Assembly: GCF_009017415.1 (NCBI RefSeq)
Contig: NC_092409.1
Span: 5,828,001-5,892,000, forward strand
Direction: 5' to 3'
Origin: Aspergillus flavus
Lineage: Eukaryota > Ascomycota > Eurotiomycetes > Eurotiales > Aspergillaceae
DNA length: 64,000 nt
The notes under the pieces are model-generated. The model saw nothing but the letters and a program-made list of their open reading frames with translations. It was not told where the DNA came from and searched no databases. How positions within the stretch are numbered: the stretch's first letter is position 1; each line of letters begins with the position of its first letter. A program made the position numbers and the translations under genes. This document shows, piece after piece, positions 32,983-43,247 of the stretch.

Positions 32983-33987
32983 TCACTTATCATCCGACAG
33001 TCCAACCATCTCCAACGAATCTTTCCACAGCCGAGCCTCGTCCTCCGGCTTATATGTGTGATTGACAAATGTCCCAACATAATCCTCAGTTCCTTCCGGG
33101 CCACGTACGGCCTCGGCACATCCAGCAAGGAATTTTCCCCCGTTGCCTTCCCACTCCCTACCAACAGCGGCCCATACCGTTGTCGCAGCGCCTTGCTCGA
33201 AGCTCTTCCACAGAGAATTCCATCTCGTATTCTGGAGCAATTGTTCAATCTGCTCGGGAGTAAGGTATTGTCCCAGATTAGTGGCGATCATCCCGGGGTG
33301 AACACTGGTCGCGTGCAGTCCGCGAGAGCCATATCGACGGTCGAGTTCATTTGCCATGTAAATAACCGCTGTCTTAGACTGAGAGTATGCTGTCCATGGT
33401 TCGTATCCACCTTTCTGGAAGCTATAGTTATCCGACGCGTTGATACCGTGATGTCGGTGTGAATCGGAAGATACGTTAACGACGCGAGACTGAAACTCAG
33501 GAGTGGAGGCGGCAAGCATGGCAGGCTTGAGTAGGTTGAAGAGCAGGAAATGGGAAAGATGGTTTGTTGCGAACTGCAGCTCATAGCCATCCATTGACAG
33601 GCGGAGTTCCGGCAGAGCCATGATCCCGGCGTTGTTGATCAGGAGGCTTACTTTGTCGGTTTTGGAAAGGATGGTCTTCGCGGCGTTGCGCACACTTTCA
33701 AGGGAGGACTGGTCTATGTGGATAAGTTCCATCTGCTCTGGCTTGAAGATGTCGCCCAGAGCGGTTTTCGCTTTGTTCAAATCTCGGGCTGTGAGATAGA
33801 GAAATGCGCCGGTTGCTGCGATGGCTCGGACTGTTTCAAGGCCGATGCCGGATGAGACACCGGTGATTACGGCAGACTTGCCAGCAAGCTTGCCTTCCAT
33901 CTCGGCGTCTTTCACAATCTGGAGTGCTGTTGGGCGGGCGTCGCCGGGACCCTGGGGGTTTGCGTGAGCTTCGGCGTAGCGAGACAT
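32983..33987 (-). CDS. Short-chain dehydrogenase (retinol-dehydrogenase/WWOX-like SDR)
   Basis: Single exon, 334 residues. Classical SDR motifs: TGVSSGIG (cofactor), LTARDLNKA (the Arg favours NADP(H)), NNAGIM, NVSSDSH with catalytic Ser, and YSQSK with catalytic Tyr and Lys, then HPGMIATNL. Length and the LxFATNHLSHFLL block match fungal retinol-dehydrogenase-like oxidoreductases; the substrate is unknown. Start MSRYAEAHANPQ is the only ATG before the Rossmann fold that leaves a normal leader. No membrane segment. Intact, with an AT-rich TTTTATATC promoter patch near 34100. Confidence 0.87.
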   Translation of the reverse strand: MSRYAEAHANPQGPGDARPTALQIVKDAEMEGKLAGKSAVITGVSSGIGLETVRAIAATGAFLYLTARDLNKAKTALGDIFKPEQMELIHIDQSSLESVRNAAKTILSKTDKVSLLINNAGIMALPELRLSMDGYELQFATNHLSHFLLFNLLKPAMLAASTPEFQSRVVNVSSDSHRHHGINASDNYSFQKGGYEPWTAYSQSKTAVIYMANELDRRYGSRGLHATSVHPGMIATNLGQYLTPEQIEQLLQNTRWNSLWKSFEQGAATTVWAAVGREWEGNGGKFLAGCAEAVRGPEGTEDYVGTFVNHTYKPEDEARLWKDSLEMVGLSDDK

Positions 33988-34352
33988 GGTGTTTTATATC
34001 AGAATATGTTGATTGATCAGTGCGGTAAGTTACGAAAAATAGAAGAGAATATCATAAGATGCTGCTGATGAAGGGAATGCTCAGCAGGAAAGTACTAGCC
34101 TTTTATATCCATTCGCAATGCAGTCAATGTGTTGTGATTTCTACGGGAGTATACAATGTGGCCCAAACTGGCTGACATGTTTTTCCAGGTTGGGAATAGC
34201 GGCTAATATGGGTCCAAGAAGTGTGGCTGACAGCTGACAGTTTTTACCAAATTGGGATAGTACCATGTGTTTGGCCCCCAACGGAGTTAAGAAACATCTC
34301 AGTCTATCACAAATTCACAATTTCCGTTGCCTTCCTTTGCATACCAGTGAAT
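33988..34352. other. Divergent promoter of SDR and bZIP-like gene
   Basis: About 365 bases. A TTTTATATCC patch near 34101-34110 may be the SDR's TATA element. No gene seen. Confidence 0.4.
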
Positions 34353-35411
34353 ATGACCAGTACTTCATGGTTGCCAAAGTCCGAGCGTAGTGCAGTGGAG
34401 CCGGTGGATCACGGCGTTATGGCCGGAGATGAGAAGCTACAGCGCAAAAGGACACAGAACAGGTTGAACCAGAGAGCGCGCAGTGAGTGTTACGGCCTAC
34501 GTCTGCCCCTCAAAGCTCTGTCGATCCAATAGACTCATCTAGAGCCAGGACTTCGTCTTCGAGACAAGGATCAAGCCCATATAACCGCCAACCCGCGTCC
34601 ATTCCGAGTCTATCGTTGGCGGCTTGAGGATGAAAGTCAAACCACGTCAGGCGCAAGCAGCAAACATCTGAACCATGGCCCAGCCCCGAACAACACAGAG
34701 TGGAGTGAGCACTCCGCACCCTATCTTTCCGTTGCACCATTTTCAATCTCCAACCAAGTGCAGAGGGTTTTGCATGGGTCGTCGGAGACGGAAGTTTCCC
34801 TACCTGCTGACCACTTGCTACATCTGATTCAGTTTAACGTGCTGCGAGGAGTCCACCATGCCAAGGTTATCCTGGCCGGGTCATCCGCGTTCATCATCCC
34901 AGGCATTGAGAAAAATGAGATCCGCCCCGGCCACCTTTGGTTTCTCGGTACTTCCATGTATTACGCGACAAGGCCCGGGCTCCCTGAGAGTCTAATTCCG
35001 ACGTCGTTGCAAATGGATATTGAACACGCGACCTGGATCAACTTCTTGCCAATCCCGCGGATGCGAGATAATCTGATCGCCCACGAGAACTCTTTTGATC
35101 ATACGGAATTTGTAAGAGACTTGCTTGGGGACAAGATCGTGGACTACATGTTTGGTTCACTATGGTCCCGCAAGCCTCCTATTGCCAGTAAGCTGGCACT
35201 CACGGAAGGGGACGATGACGATGTCACTGCCTCGAGACAGGGGCTTATCTTGTGGGGCGAGCCGCACAGACTAGAAAGCTGGGAAGTGACGCCTGGCTTC
35301 ATACGGAAATGGGCATGGGCTATGGAGGGGTGCGATGAGTTGATAGCGTCGAGCAATCGATGGAGGATGATGAGAGGAGAAGAGCCCATACGGGTCACTG
35401 TATGCGAGTAG
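34353..35411 (+). CDS. bZIP-like regulator with DUF3425 domain
   Basis: Two exons (34353-34482, 34543-35411) give 332 residues. The basic region is KLQRKRTQNRLNQRARK, the N-x-x-x-Q-R-A-R pattern of this group of fungal bZIP-like proteins. No heptad leucine zipper follows. The C-terminal half (LLHLIQFNVLRGVHHAKVIL, ATWINFLPIPRMRDNLI, ESWEVTPGFIRKWAWAMEGC, SNRWRMMRGEEP) is the DUF3425 domain found after such basic regions. Known members include regulators near biosynthetic genes; here the target is unknown. The end of the basic region is encoded across the intron (A|AG). Intact. Confidence 0.83.
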
Positions 35412-35500
35412 TTGATCTGCTTGGGCAGAGGGTATAGATGATACGCTCATGATACATGAATTATACATTCCAGAAACTGCAAGAAGTATTGGTATAGCGT

Positions 35501-36853
35501 CTAGCTTAGAATCCACTTCGCATGAGGACAGGAACCCATATCATCCACCAGGGCATCGACTCTCTCCGTAATCCAGCCGGAGGCGACTCCGTCCTTCTGC
35601 GCACCCCGAACAGGCACATGGGATGTCCAACACTTCCCATCGGTATAAGTATACTGTACACATTTATCGTCACGATAGCAGAGCACCCGGCACTCCACCA
35701 AGCTGAGACTCGACTTCCCCGGCGTCTCTTCAATCCGATTATCCCAACCGGCGACGGTCCCTCCCAACTTCGGGCGGACAATATGTCGAAACACATCCCG
35801 ATACAAGACGTGCTTCCGATTGCCATCGCGGTACCATTTCCGCTCAAACTCCCAGAGTTCTCGAATTTGGTCCGGCCCCAGATGATGATAGGCCACCGGC
35901 GCATAACACCACGGCTTCTTGCGATACCCTTCCGAGAAAAAGTCCAGCTCACTCGGCTGCCCGGAGATCAAAACCGGCCAGGCCCAGAGCATACCGACGC
36001 CAGCATCCGCCATCAACTTCCCCAACACACAATCACCCGCCCAGTGATCATTCGTCACGCGATCCCACATATCCACATTCTCCCTCCTCAGGGTAACCGC
36101 CGCGCGCATAGCCGGATTCGAAAGCACAAACCCGGACCCACCATGCGCAAACACCACATCGGCAATCTGCATCTGATTGCCCAAATAATACGGCCGCTGG
36201 TGCTCCAGCTGCGCCAACCAGGACAACAAATTCGGCCAGAAGAAATACGTATCGGCCTCCATGAAGACGTACCATTTCGCGTCGGCGCGCGCCTTCAACG
36301 TCTCCTCGATCATGGGCAGGAACTTCCACTTATCCAGTTTCCAGCCTGGGTTGTTCGGTTTCCCGAAGGCGGAGTTGGTGTCCGGGTTCAGGTCGGCGGA
36401 TGTGAGGGCTGTGCGCCCGGCGGCGCGGACGCGGTTGTAGATGCTGAAATCCGGGTTGGATTGTTTGATATCCTCGGCTACGTTTTCGAGGACGTCGTGG
36501 AGTTGCACGTTGTGGATTTTCTCGGCGTAGTCGGAGAAGATTATGTAGTTTGGGATGCAGCGGAGGGTGGTTTGCAGGTGGATGGGGACTTTGTCGCGGG
36601 CTTCGGTGACGCCGGTTTTCAGGACCACGAAGATGTCCTCCAAGCCGGGAAGGTCGGGACAGTCTGTGTTGGCATTTTGTTGTCGTTGAGGGAATGCGAT
36701 CGGGGCCGAGGCATTTTGGTGATTCATGTATATGAACAGGATGACCAGGAGACCCAGGATCGGGCTGATCCAGGTGATTCGTCCGCGAGGCGGATGACGA
36801 GCAGGACGAAAGGCCGTCATGGAGTTGAGGGATTGGCGCCGAAGAGGCAGCAA
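35501..36853 (-). CDS. GT31-like glycosyltransferase, type II membrane protein
   Basis: Single exon, up to 450 residues from 36853; the second ATG (36820, MTAFRPARHP) may be the true start. A short basic cytosolic end, one membrane anchor (ISPILGLLVILFIYM), a short stem, then the catalytic region. YVFMEADTYFFW has the acid pair expected of a metal-binding E/D-x-D, and DVVFAHGGSGFVLS, DHWAGDCVLGKLM and WCYAPVAYHHLGP are typical of fringe/beta-1,3-glycosyltransferase-like fungal proteins. The C-terminal part LVECRVLCYRDDKCVQYTY...CW resembles an Apple/PAN-type Cys module. Golgi location and protein or glycolipid glycosylation are inferred from family; donor and acceptor unknown. Intact and GC-rich, which is why the opposite strand is open for a long way. 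Confidence 0.8.
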   Translation of the reverse strand: MLPLRRQSLNSMTAFRPARHPPRGRITWISPILGLLVILFIYMNHQNASAPIAFPQRQQNANTDCPDLPGLEDIFVVLKTGVTEARDKVPIHLQTTLRCIPNYIIFSDYAEKIHNVQLHDVLENVAEDIKQSNPDFSIYNRVRAAGRTALTSADLNPDTNSAFGKPNNPGWKLDKWKFLPMIEETLKARADAKWYVFMEADTYFFWPNLLSWLAQLEHQRPYYLGNQMQIADVVFAHGGSGFVLSNPAMRAAVTLRRENVDMWDRVTNDHWAGDCVLGKLMADAGVGMLWAWPVLISGQPSELDFFSEGYRKKPWCYAPVAYHHLGPDQIRELWEFERKWYRDGNRKHVLYRDVFRHIVRPKLGGTVAGWDNRIEETPGKSSLSLVECRVLCYRDDKCVQYTYTDGKCWTSHVPVRGAQKDGVASGWITERVDALVDDMGSCPHAKWILS

Positions 36854-37540
36854 CGGGCGAAGGAGGCCATGTTGCGACTTTTAAACCTAAGCAACGACTC
36901 AAGGGCACCAGGGACCCCTGACCGCGGCTGACGTGGACGGGGATGGATTGATTGATGTTCACGTTTCCCTCTTGGACTGGTTATGTGGCCTGGCGCTTTA
37001 TTGGATAATTCGGTGGTCTTTCATGGCCCGCGGTGGGTCGGTGGGGTTCGTCGTTTTGTATCTGTTTTTCTCCCTGTCTTTATCTTGATTTCTTGCGCGG
37101 TGCACGGACACGGTCCGGACCGTTCTTTTTTGCTCGTCGTGTTGGTTCTAGGCAGACATGAACCACGTCGATCCCTGTGTTGCTTTTCAGGGTCCTTTTT
37201 TCTTTTTTGTCAGTTTGGTCTTGATTGGGTTTGGTTTGGGACGATCACGGTACTTTTCAGAACTCTGCCCTTGCAGTGGACATGAATTGTTCGGACATGC
37301 AGTCGGTGACTGAGACATGAGTCAAAGCTACCAAGATGAGGCTATACGAGCGTGAGTCAACATTATCTAACCATTGTCAAGCAACTTAAACTACAACTAA
37401 TAATAGACCGTGACGATGTGACCCCAAACTGCGGGGTATAAAACCATCTTTGCGCCCGTGCAGGAGTTAAACATGATGATAAAGTATAATTTCATCATAA
37501 TTTACCCTGGATCCACTTCAACAGCTCGGGACTATCAGCC
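36854..37540. other. Intergenic with TATA element before the F-box-like gene
   Basis: About 690 bases, T-rich on the plus strand at 37020-37240. A TATAAA box lies at 37437-37442, about 100 bases before the F-box-like start codon. No gene seen. Confidence 0.5.
37437..37442 (+). promoter_or_regulatory. TATA box of the F-box-like gene
   Basis: GGGGTATAAAACC lies about 98 bases upstream of the ATG at 37541, a normal fungal distance. Confidence 0.45.
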
Positions 37541-38709
37541 ATGGCGGTGGCCATCTACGAACCTCAACTCATCACACGCAATCCCTTTGCGCGAGACCCA
37601 GCTATACGACTACGCGCGAAAACCAAACCGAAGGGCGTGCAACGAGCGAGACTCAAGCATCGCACCATAATCGAGCAACACCAAGCAGCCGAGGCAGAAG
37701 CCAGATGGAAAGCGGCCATTGCGCAAAAGACCGAGCCCGATCTCTTAGATAGGTACATGGAACCCTCACATCCAATGCCCAGATCGAAACTGACGAATCC
37801 AGGTTCTTCGCCCTCCCGTCAGAAGTCCGGAACCACGTCTACCGTCTTCTCATAGTCCAACCATGTAAATTCAGCTTCAACCACACCTTCCAATGCGAGC
37901 GATTCTCATACGACTACCCGGGTCCCGCCCATACGGCCACGGGCCCCGAAAGCAACATGAATTTCGCCTGCGCCGACTGTCGATGGTACGCTTGGGGCCA
38001 GCGACAACCTGTCTTTGTTTCCCCCGCACGCAGCCAATGGTCCCCACCGATGACCAACGAGTACATGTGCGATAACTGCTACTCGGAGAATATCCGGGCC
38101 AAGCGAGAACCACATCCGACACTGCGAAATCTGAAGTGTCTATGTGCGCGACGAAAGAATCTCCATATTTTTCTCATTAACAAACGCTTCTATAAAGAGG
38201 CGTCGCATGTCTTCTGGACGGAGAATTGGTTTGCGTTTGAGAATCCGACTATTCTTATTAATTTTCTGTCGTGTATTCGGCCGCAGACTCGGTCGTTGAT
38301 TACCAAGATCTCGTTTATGATTGATCCGAATGAGTTGGGTGTGAATCTGGATCGGAAGTATGTGCAGCTGTGTTGGCGGTTGTTGAGGTTGTGTGATGGG
38401 TTGATGGAGCTGGAGCTGGATCAGTTCTTTCTGTCGAATTTACAATGGGTTCTTGGAATCAAGAACATCACGCCGCGGAGACGGATGGAGTTTATGAAGA
38501 CGCCGGATCGGGCGGAGATCGCTTATTTGATGACTTATGACCGAAGGATCTGGCAAGGGGTTTCGAGACGAAAGCCTGTGACGAATATATTGACGCAAAC
38601 ACTGACCAGCAGTATGTTGAAACAGAGACCGATGACGGCCAAGGCAGTGCGGGCGCTTTTTGACAGGCACCAGCAGGGAGAGGATGGGGATATAAGTGCT
38701 GGAGATTGA
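37541..38709 (+). CDS. F-box-like (DUF7730-type) hypothetical protein
   Basis: Two exons (37541-37752, 37803-38709; 50-nt intron) give 372 residues. After a basic, Ala/Glu-rich N-terminus comes FFALPSEVRNHVYRLLIV, the short F-box-like motif typical of many fungal proteins of this class. Two CxxC pairs (CADC, CDNC) may form a metal-binding finger. INKRFYKEASHVFWTENWFAF is the usual continuation, leading to an LRR-less helical C-terminus. Likely a substrate-recruiting or uncharacterised protein; no target is suggested by the sequence. Intact. Confidence 0.7.
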
Positions 38710-39347
38710 TGCCCTAGTGCGGACTAGATATATAATGCCTTGATGTATATAATGATATCACGAATTACTGTCACATACTCCTATGTAGTTGAACTTATCC
38801 TGTGTCTGGAATACGGGAGACGGATTCAATGTAGGTATGTGGCAGTTTTATATCCAGCGTCACTTGTTAATATCAATGTATACTTCCGATCCCAATGCTA
38901 AGAACGATCTCCACATATCTTAAACCGGACTATATCTAGTTTGTGCATGAATGTGTTACCACTTCTTTGTTCCTATTTATGTTATACTTTCTTCTTTTCC
39001 CGTGGAAACGACATGCCCTAGGTCAGTGCTTGACTTCTACCACAATGAAGCCATTCAAAAGATCTGTGCTGCACGGGGCAACTTTCACGTTTCGAGGTTT
39101 GCATTCTCGGATGAATCTTAATTCTCTTTTATGTTTCCGAAGTCTTACGGAAGGGGGCCATCCCATGGATATGGAGAGAATATTGAGTGTCTTCAAACAG
39201 TTTCCACCTTTTACAGTGAAGCAGGTCCTACACTTGATGCTTATGCCTCACCTAGAATGAGAAAAGATATCTAACACCTCCAAGTTAAGCAAACATTATC
39301 ATTTCCAATACTATACATATAACCCACATTCAACTCTAATTACACCA
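38710..39347. other. Convergent intergenic region
   Basis: About 640 AT-rich bases between the F-box-like gene and the alcohol dehydrogenase 3' end. A 105-codon plus frame (38943-39260) has no recognisable domain and was not called. Confidence 0.5.
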
Positions 39348-40346
39348 CTACTGCGCAACCAACAACCCCCGATACCTCATCTTCCCCTCCTCCAGCGTCT
39401 TCAAACACTCCTCAATCCCCTCCTTACTCATCGGATATGTCATATTAATCGGCTTCACCCCATGAAAAGCCGCAAAATCCAACATATCGCGATGAACCTG
39501 TCTGGCCGAGACAATCGACCCCACAACCCTAAACCCATTCCCCAGTAGCGGCATATAAGGAAACTTGAAATCCTCCAAGTCAACCGACAACGGGGAAATA
39601 GTCGCCCCAGGATTCAAAACACTCACATACTGATTCCAATCCGGCTGACTGCTCGTTGTGACAATCAAATTATCCAATTTCTTCTCAACCTTCAACTCCT
39701 TAACACCCTTCGTCGCATAGAACTCCGCAGCGCCCAGTTTCTTAGCTTCGTCTTTCTTATTATCACTCCCCGAGAACACCACAACCTGACATCCCATCTT
39801 GGCCGCAAACTGGATCGCCAAATGCCCTAATCCCCCGACTCCGATGATACCCACCCGAGCAGTAGGTTTCACACCAGCTACATGCAGGGCATTAAACACA
39901 GTCGACCCCCCACACATCAACGGCGCCGCATCCTCATTCTTAATCCCCTCGGGAATCTTAAACAGGAACGATTCCCGCCAGATAGCATGCGAAGCAAACG
40001 ACCCCTGGTCCAGATCCGCGGCCGCGTACATCTTCCGCTCGGGACAGAACGTCTCCCACCCCGTTAGACATTTCGAACACCGGCCGCAGCAATCGTGTTC
40101 GTAGCCCCAGCCGACTCGGTCGCCTTTGACCAGGTCTTGTACTTCGGGACCGGTTTCTTCGACCACGCCGGCTCCTTCGTGGCCGAGGGCCATGTCTGTT
40201 GTGCGGTAATGGACGTCTGTGAAACAGACCCCGGAGTGGGTGATTCGGATCAGGACTTGGTCTTTTTGGAGCGCGGGGCGGTGGGTTGTGGATTTCTGGA
40301 TGCTGCCGTCTTTGGAGCCTTTGTAGATTGTGAAGTCGTAGCCCAT
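39348..40346 (-). CDS. Zinc-dependent alcohol dehydrogenase (MDR family)
   Basis: Single exon, 332 residues. Catalytic zinc ligands: Cys in SGVCFTDVHY and His-Glu in LGHEGAG. Structural zinc loop CCGRCSKCLTGWETFC. Cofactor fold GIIGVGGLGHLAIQ followed by VVFSGSDNKKDEA, where Ser in the loop favours NADP(H). MYPMSKEGIEECL-like C-terminus. Resembles fungal cinnamyl-alcohol-type dehydrogenases that reduce aldehydes; substrate unknown. Start MGYDFTIYKG lies directly after an (A5G)n tract in the 5' leader. Intact. Confidence 0.87.
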   Translation of the reverse strand: MGYDFTIYKGSKDGSIQKSTTHRPALQKDQVLIRITHSGVCFTDVHYRTTDMALGHEGAGVVEETGPEVQDLVKGDRVGWGYEHDCCGRCSKCLTGWETFCPERKMYAAADLDQGSFASHAIWRESFLFKIPEGIKNEDAAPLMCGGSTVFNALHVAGVKPTARVGIIGVGGLGHLAIQFAAKMGCQVVVFSGSDNKKDEAKKLGAAEFYATKGVKELKVEKKLDNLIVTTSSQPDWNQYVSVLNPGATISPLSVDLEDFKFPYMPLLGNGFRVVGSIVSARQVHRDMLDFAAFHGVKPINMTYPMSKEGIEECLKTLEEGKMRYRGLLVAQ

Positions 40347-40374
40347 TTTCTTTTTCTTTTTCTTTTTCTTTTTT
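40347..40374. repeat. GAAAAA hexanucleotide repeat in the 5' leader of the ADH gene
   Basis: On the minus strand (GAAAAA)n sits immediately before the ATG at 40346. As a short tandem repeat it may vary in length between strains and affect start-codon context or transcription. Confidence 0.7.
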
Positions 40375-40754
40375 ATCTTTTAACTTTGTGTCTTGGTTTG
40401 GGGCTGGGGTTGGGTTTGGTGTGGGGTTGATTGGCTTGGGTGTTTCGAACTTGTGGTTTATTGGACAGATTGTATTGTTTAATTTGTGTAGAAGAGGGTC
40501 TTAAGGACCTTGAAGACGTCTCCTGTACCCCCGTAGTTATACCTGATTGATATTATGATGTCATGGGCACTGAAGCATATCAATTACCGAAAGCGGCAAA
40601 TAAGGGTTGCATCACTGCGTGGATCCACAACTACATCACCACTCTCTCATTCATGCCCTTACGCTGGTCTGGACTGCAATGTCAAGGTTTCATTTTTGAT
40701 TATTCTACTCCCCCGTTCACCTTGCTTAGAAACTTTATTTTCTGATCCTGATTA
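40375..40754. other. Intergenic between two minus-strand genes
   Basis: About 380 bases with the ADH promoter and the 3' flank of the second SDR. Includes a G-rich stretch at 40400-40426 with four runs of three or more G. Confidence 0.45.
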
Positions 40755-41714
40755 CTACCATGGGATCTCTGCCCCGTCGTATTGATTGAATCCCTCTGTT
40801 TGTTCCCAGCCGGGCACATGGATGTTGAGGAACTTCCCATTTGTGTCTTTGTGATTGGCCTCTAGGATGATCTTTGTCACTGCTTCTGCGCCGGTGGAGA
40901 CGGGGAGATCTGCTCTTGGTCCGCCTAGGTCGGTTTTTAGCCACTAGTCTTGTTAGCATTCTCACTATCTATTACTTTGAGTCCAATTGATAGAAGAGGA
41001 GGTAGGAGAGGATATACACACCCCAGGACTAACACAAAAAACAGTAAACCCCTCATGCTCAAGACTAAGCGCATACTGCACAGTAAGCATATTCAACGCA
41101 GCCTTAGTGATATTATACGCCGGAGTCAGTTTCGCCATGAAAGGTGACGCCGTGCCTATAGAGCCTAACGTCGTGGATCTAGATCCGTTAGCTATCCACT
41201 ACATGCTGGGAATATATAATAGGGCTTACATATTGGTAATAACCTTTCGGTCTCCTTTGCGGAGAAGGGGTAGGAATGTACGGATTACTTCGTGGGGTGC
41301 ATTTACGTTTGTGTTGAATGTTTCGGTGAGATTATCCCTATTTGATCATTGTCAATTGGATATTTCTTGGATGGAGGGGAGTGTGTTATGTGTTGTGTAC
41401 ATGTATTCTGGCCCTCCCTTGGTCACGGGTTGGGTTCCTGCGTTGTTGATGAGGACGTCTAGACCGCGGCCTTGGAGTTGGCGTTCTATTTGTTGTGCCG
41501 CTGTTCTGATGCTGATTGTGTCGGTTACGTCGAGTTGGATGTAAGATGCACGGCCGGAGGACTGGTCGATGAGGTCTTTGAGATTGGGACTGGGTTGGGC
41601 GGATCGCGAGGTTGCGAAGATGGATGCGACTTGTGATGCCGGGAGAGAGAGCAACTGGGAGACAAGGGCGAGGCCGAGGCCTCGTGAGGTGCCGGTGATG
41701 AGATAGCTGGCCAT
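40755..41714 (-). CDS. Short-chain dehydrogenase (C-factor/sniffer-like)
   Basis: Four exons (41714-41401, 41337-41230, 41178-41022, 40943-40755) give 255 residues. Seen: YLITGTSRGLGLALV (TGxxxGxG), the Arg of FATSRSAQP, LDVLINNAGTQ, NVNAPHEVIRTFLPLL, ITNISTTLGSI with catalytic Ser, YNITKAALNML with Tyr and Lys, and a VSPGWLKTDLGG substrate region. The C-terminus (HVPGWEQTEGFNQYDG) is typical of C-signal-like SDRs. Substrate unknown, cytosolic. All splice sites canonical. Intact. Confidence 0.87.
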
Positions 41715-43247
41715 TTGGCTATATTATATGGTCAAGGTATTGTGGAAATTGGTGTTTATGGTTGTGTTGTTGGTTATGGTAGTAGAGGTGTGGGTAGTAA
41801 GGATCGGGAGTAAAAGTGTAGGTGATATATATCTCGGCTTGTCCTGGGTTGGAATGTTATCTGAGTGATTAGGTTTTCCAACTAGTGAAGCCAAAGTACT
41901 AATTGTACTGAGCGGATTGGTTAACCAACAGAGCTTAGTGCCATACAACTCTTCCTATACTATGCTGTTGTCTATGTATCAAGGAAGCAATGATATCACT
42001 GCGAGCGCGGGGCCATCGATGGTCCGCTTATCTCCAATCTCTGTGGTCACGTGCACAGTGGATTTCCCTACTGGATGCGGAGTCGAATTCGATAGGTGTA
42101 ACTGCGTGTTCATCTACTTAGTTCTCAATAGTACAGATCGTTATTAGCTTGGGTGTTCTGTCTTGGCTTGGTCTGAGTTCTGACAAGCCACGTGGCGGGT
42201 TGGAGCTCTAGAGTTTACTTTTACTTTCTTTCAATCCCAAGTTGGGCAACGGTATCGTAGTCCCATCACACTCGTGAGAGAAGCAGAATATTGAGTCTTA
42301 ATTCTGTCGCCAGGCGGATTCCGCCGATCTCCTCTTTATTCCGATCGTGCGCAAATCACCGGGCCAAGATTCTCCCTGAGTGCGAAGGCCTATTTCTGGA
42401 ATCCTCTATACCAAAGTAATTAAAGCCTGTCTGGCCCGCTTGTTAGGTAAGGCCATCCGATTTCTCCCGAGGAGTATGTAACAAGCAAAGGGTGATGATG
42501 CATCCCTTGGTTAGAACCTTGAGTGAAGAATATGAACTTTATCCTAGTAAAATATGACAGAACATGGTTCAGACTGACTACAGGCCAAACGTGCCCAATA
42601 TGTGATCAATCAAACAGATTCAAACTCCTAGTGAAATCTCGTGGATATTCTCCGAGATAGTGAGTGGAGTTGACAGGTCCCGTGGTCCGTGGATAAGGAC
42701 TGCCCTGTAGGGCGTACGATGAAAACGGGAACGGCCGCGCCGTTGGTGTACCCCTGGATTGACGATCCATGATCTTTTTTCCTGTTTCTCCTTTCTTCCT
42801 TGTTGTAGAGTGGTGTCTACTGTCATTGGGATTGAAGAGTCCTGGATCTATGCCGGGCCGACGGTTGCGGAATGCCCCGATCATCGGCCCGAAAAACTCT
42901 CACACCTAAAATCGAACATAACGTCCCGTGATCTATCCCAAGCCCAGAGGACGGGATCATGGGATATAGGAGTGTCATTCAACCACAGCAAGCATGCTGC
43001 AAGGTGATTTGGACGGCATGAAACATACAGCTTCTCCAATAACGGGGGAAAACGTCTTTGTTGACGAGGTTTCCATGACCAACGCCAAGAATATGCTAGA
43101 GCGATCGTTTCCGGAACCAAGACAATGCCAAGCCCTTAGTTGGCCACAGTCTGCCATCTGGTTCTGCAACGATGAAATTGCGGACAATCTGTCTCAGTTA
43201 ATACTCCTGTAAACTCCATCACGGTGAGATCAGTAGCGTTGCCCATC
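41715..43247. other. Long divergent intergenic region upstream of the zinc transporter
   Basis: About 1.5 kb. No convincing gene; a 92-codon minus-strand frame at 42606-42884 has no features. ACCTTG/CAAGGT hexamers at 42516-42521 and 43000-43005, with another at 41733-41738, may matter for zinc control (next entry). Confidence 0.5.
42516..43005. promoter_or_regulatory. Possible zinc-response hexamers upstream of the ZIP gene
   Basis: ACCTTG at 42516-42521 and CAAGGT at 43000-43005 lie 730 and 245 bases before the ZIP start codon. The A. fumigatus regulator ZafA is reported to bind CAAGGT. Such hexamers also occur by chance, so this is only suggestive. Confidence 0.3.

Noticed and set aside
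35522..36931. 469-codon open frame on the plus strand
   Set aside because: It lies exactly opposite the GT31-like gene. Its sequence is low-complexity and without domains, whereas the minus strand has clear family motifs.
36330..36962. 210-codon minus frame, Pro/Arg/His-rich
   Set aside because: Shadow frame of the GT31-like gene caused by GC-rich codons.
38943..39260. 105-codon plus frame
   Set aside because: No domain, irregular composition, AT-rich convergent intergenic region.
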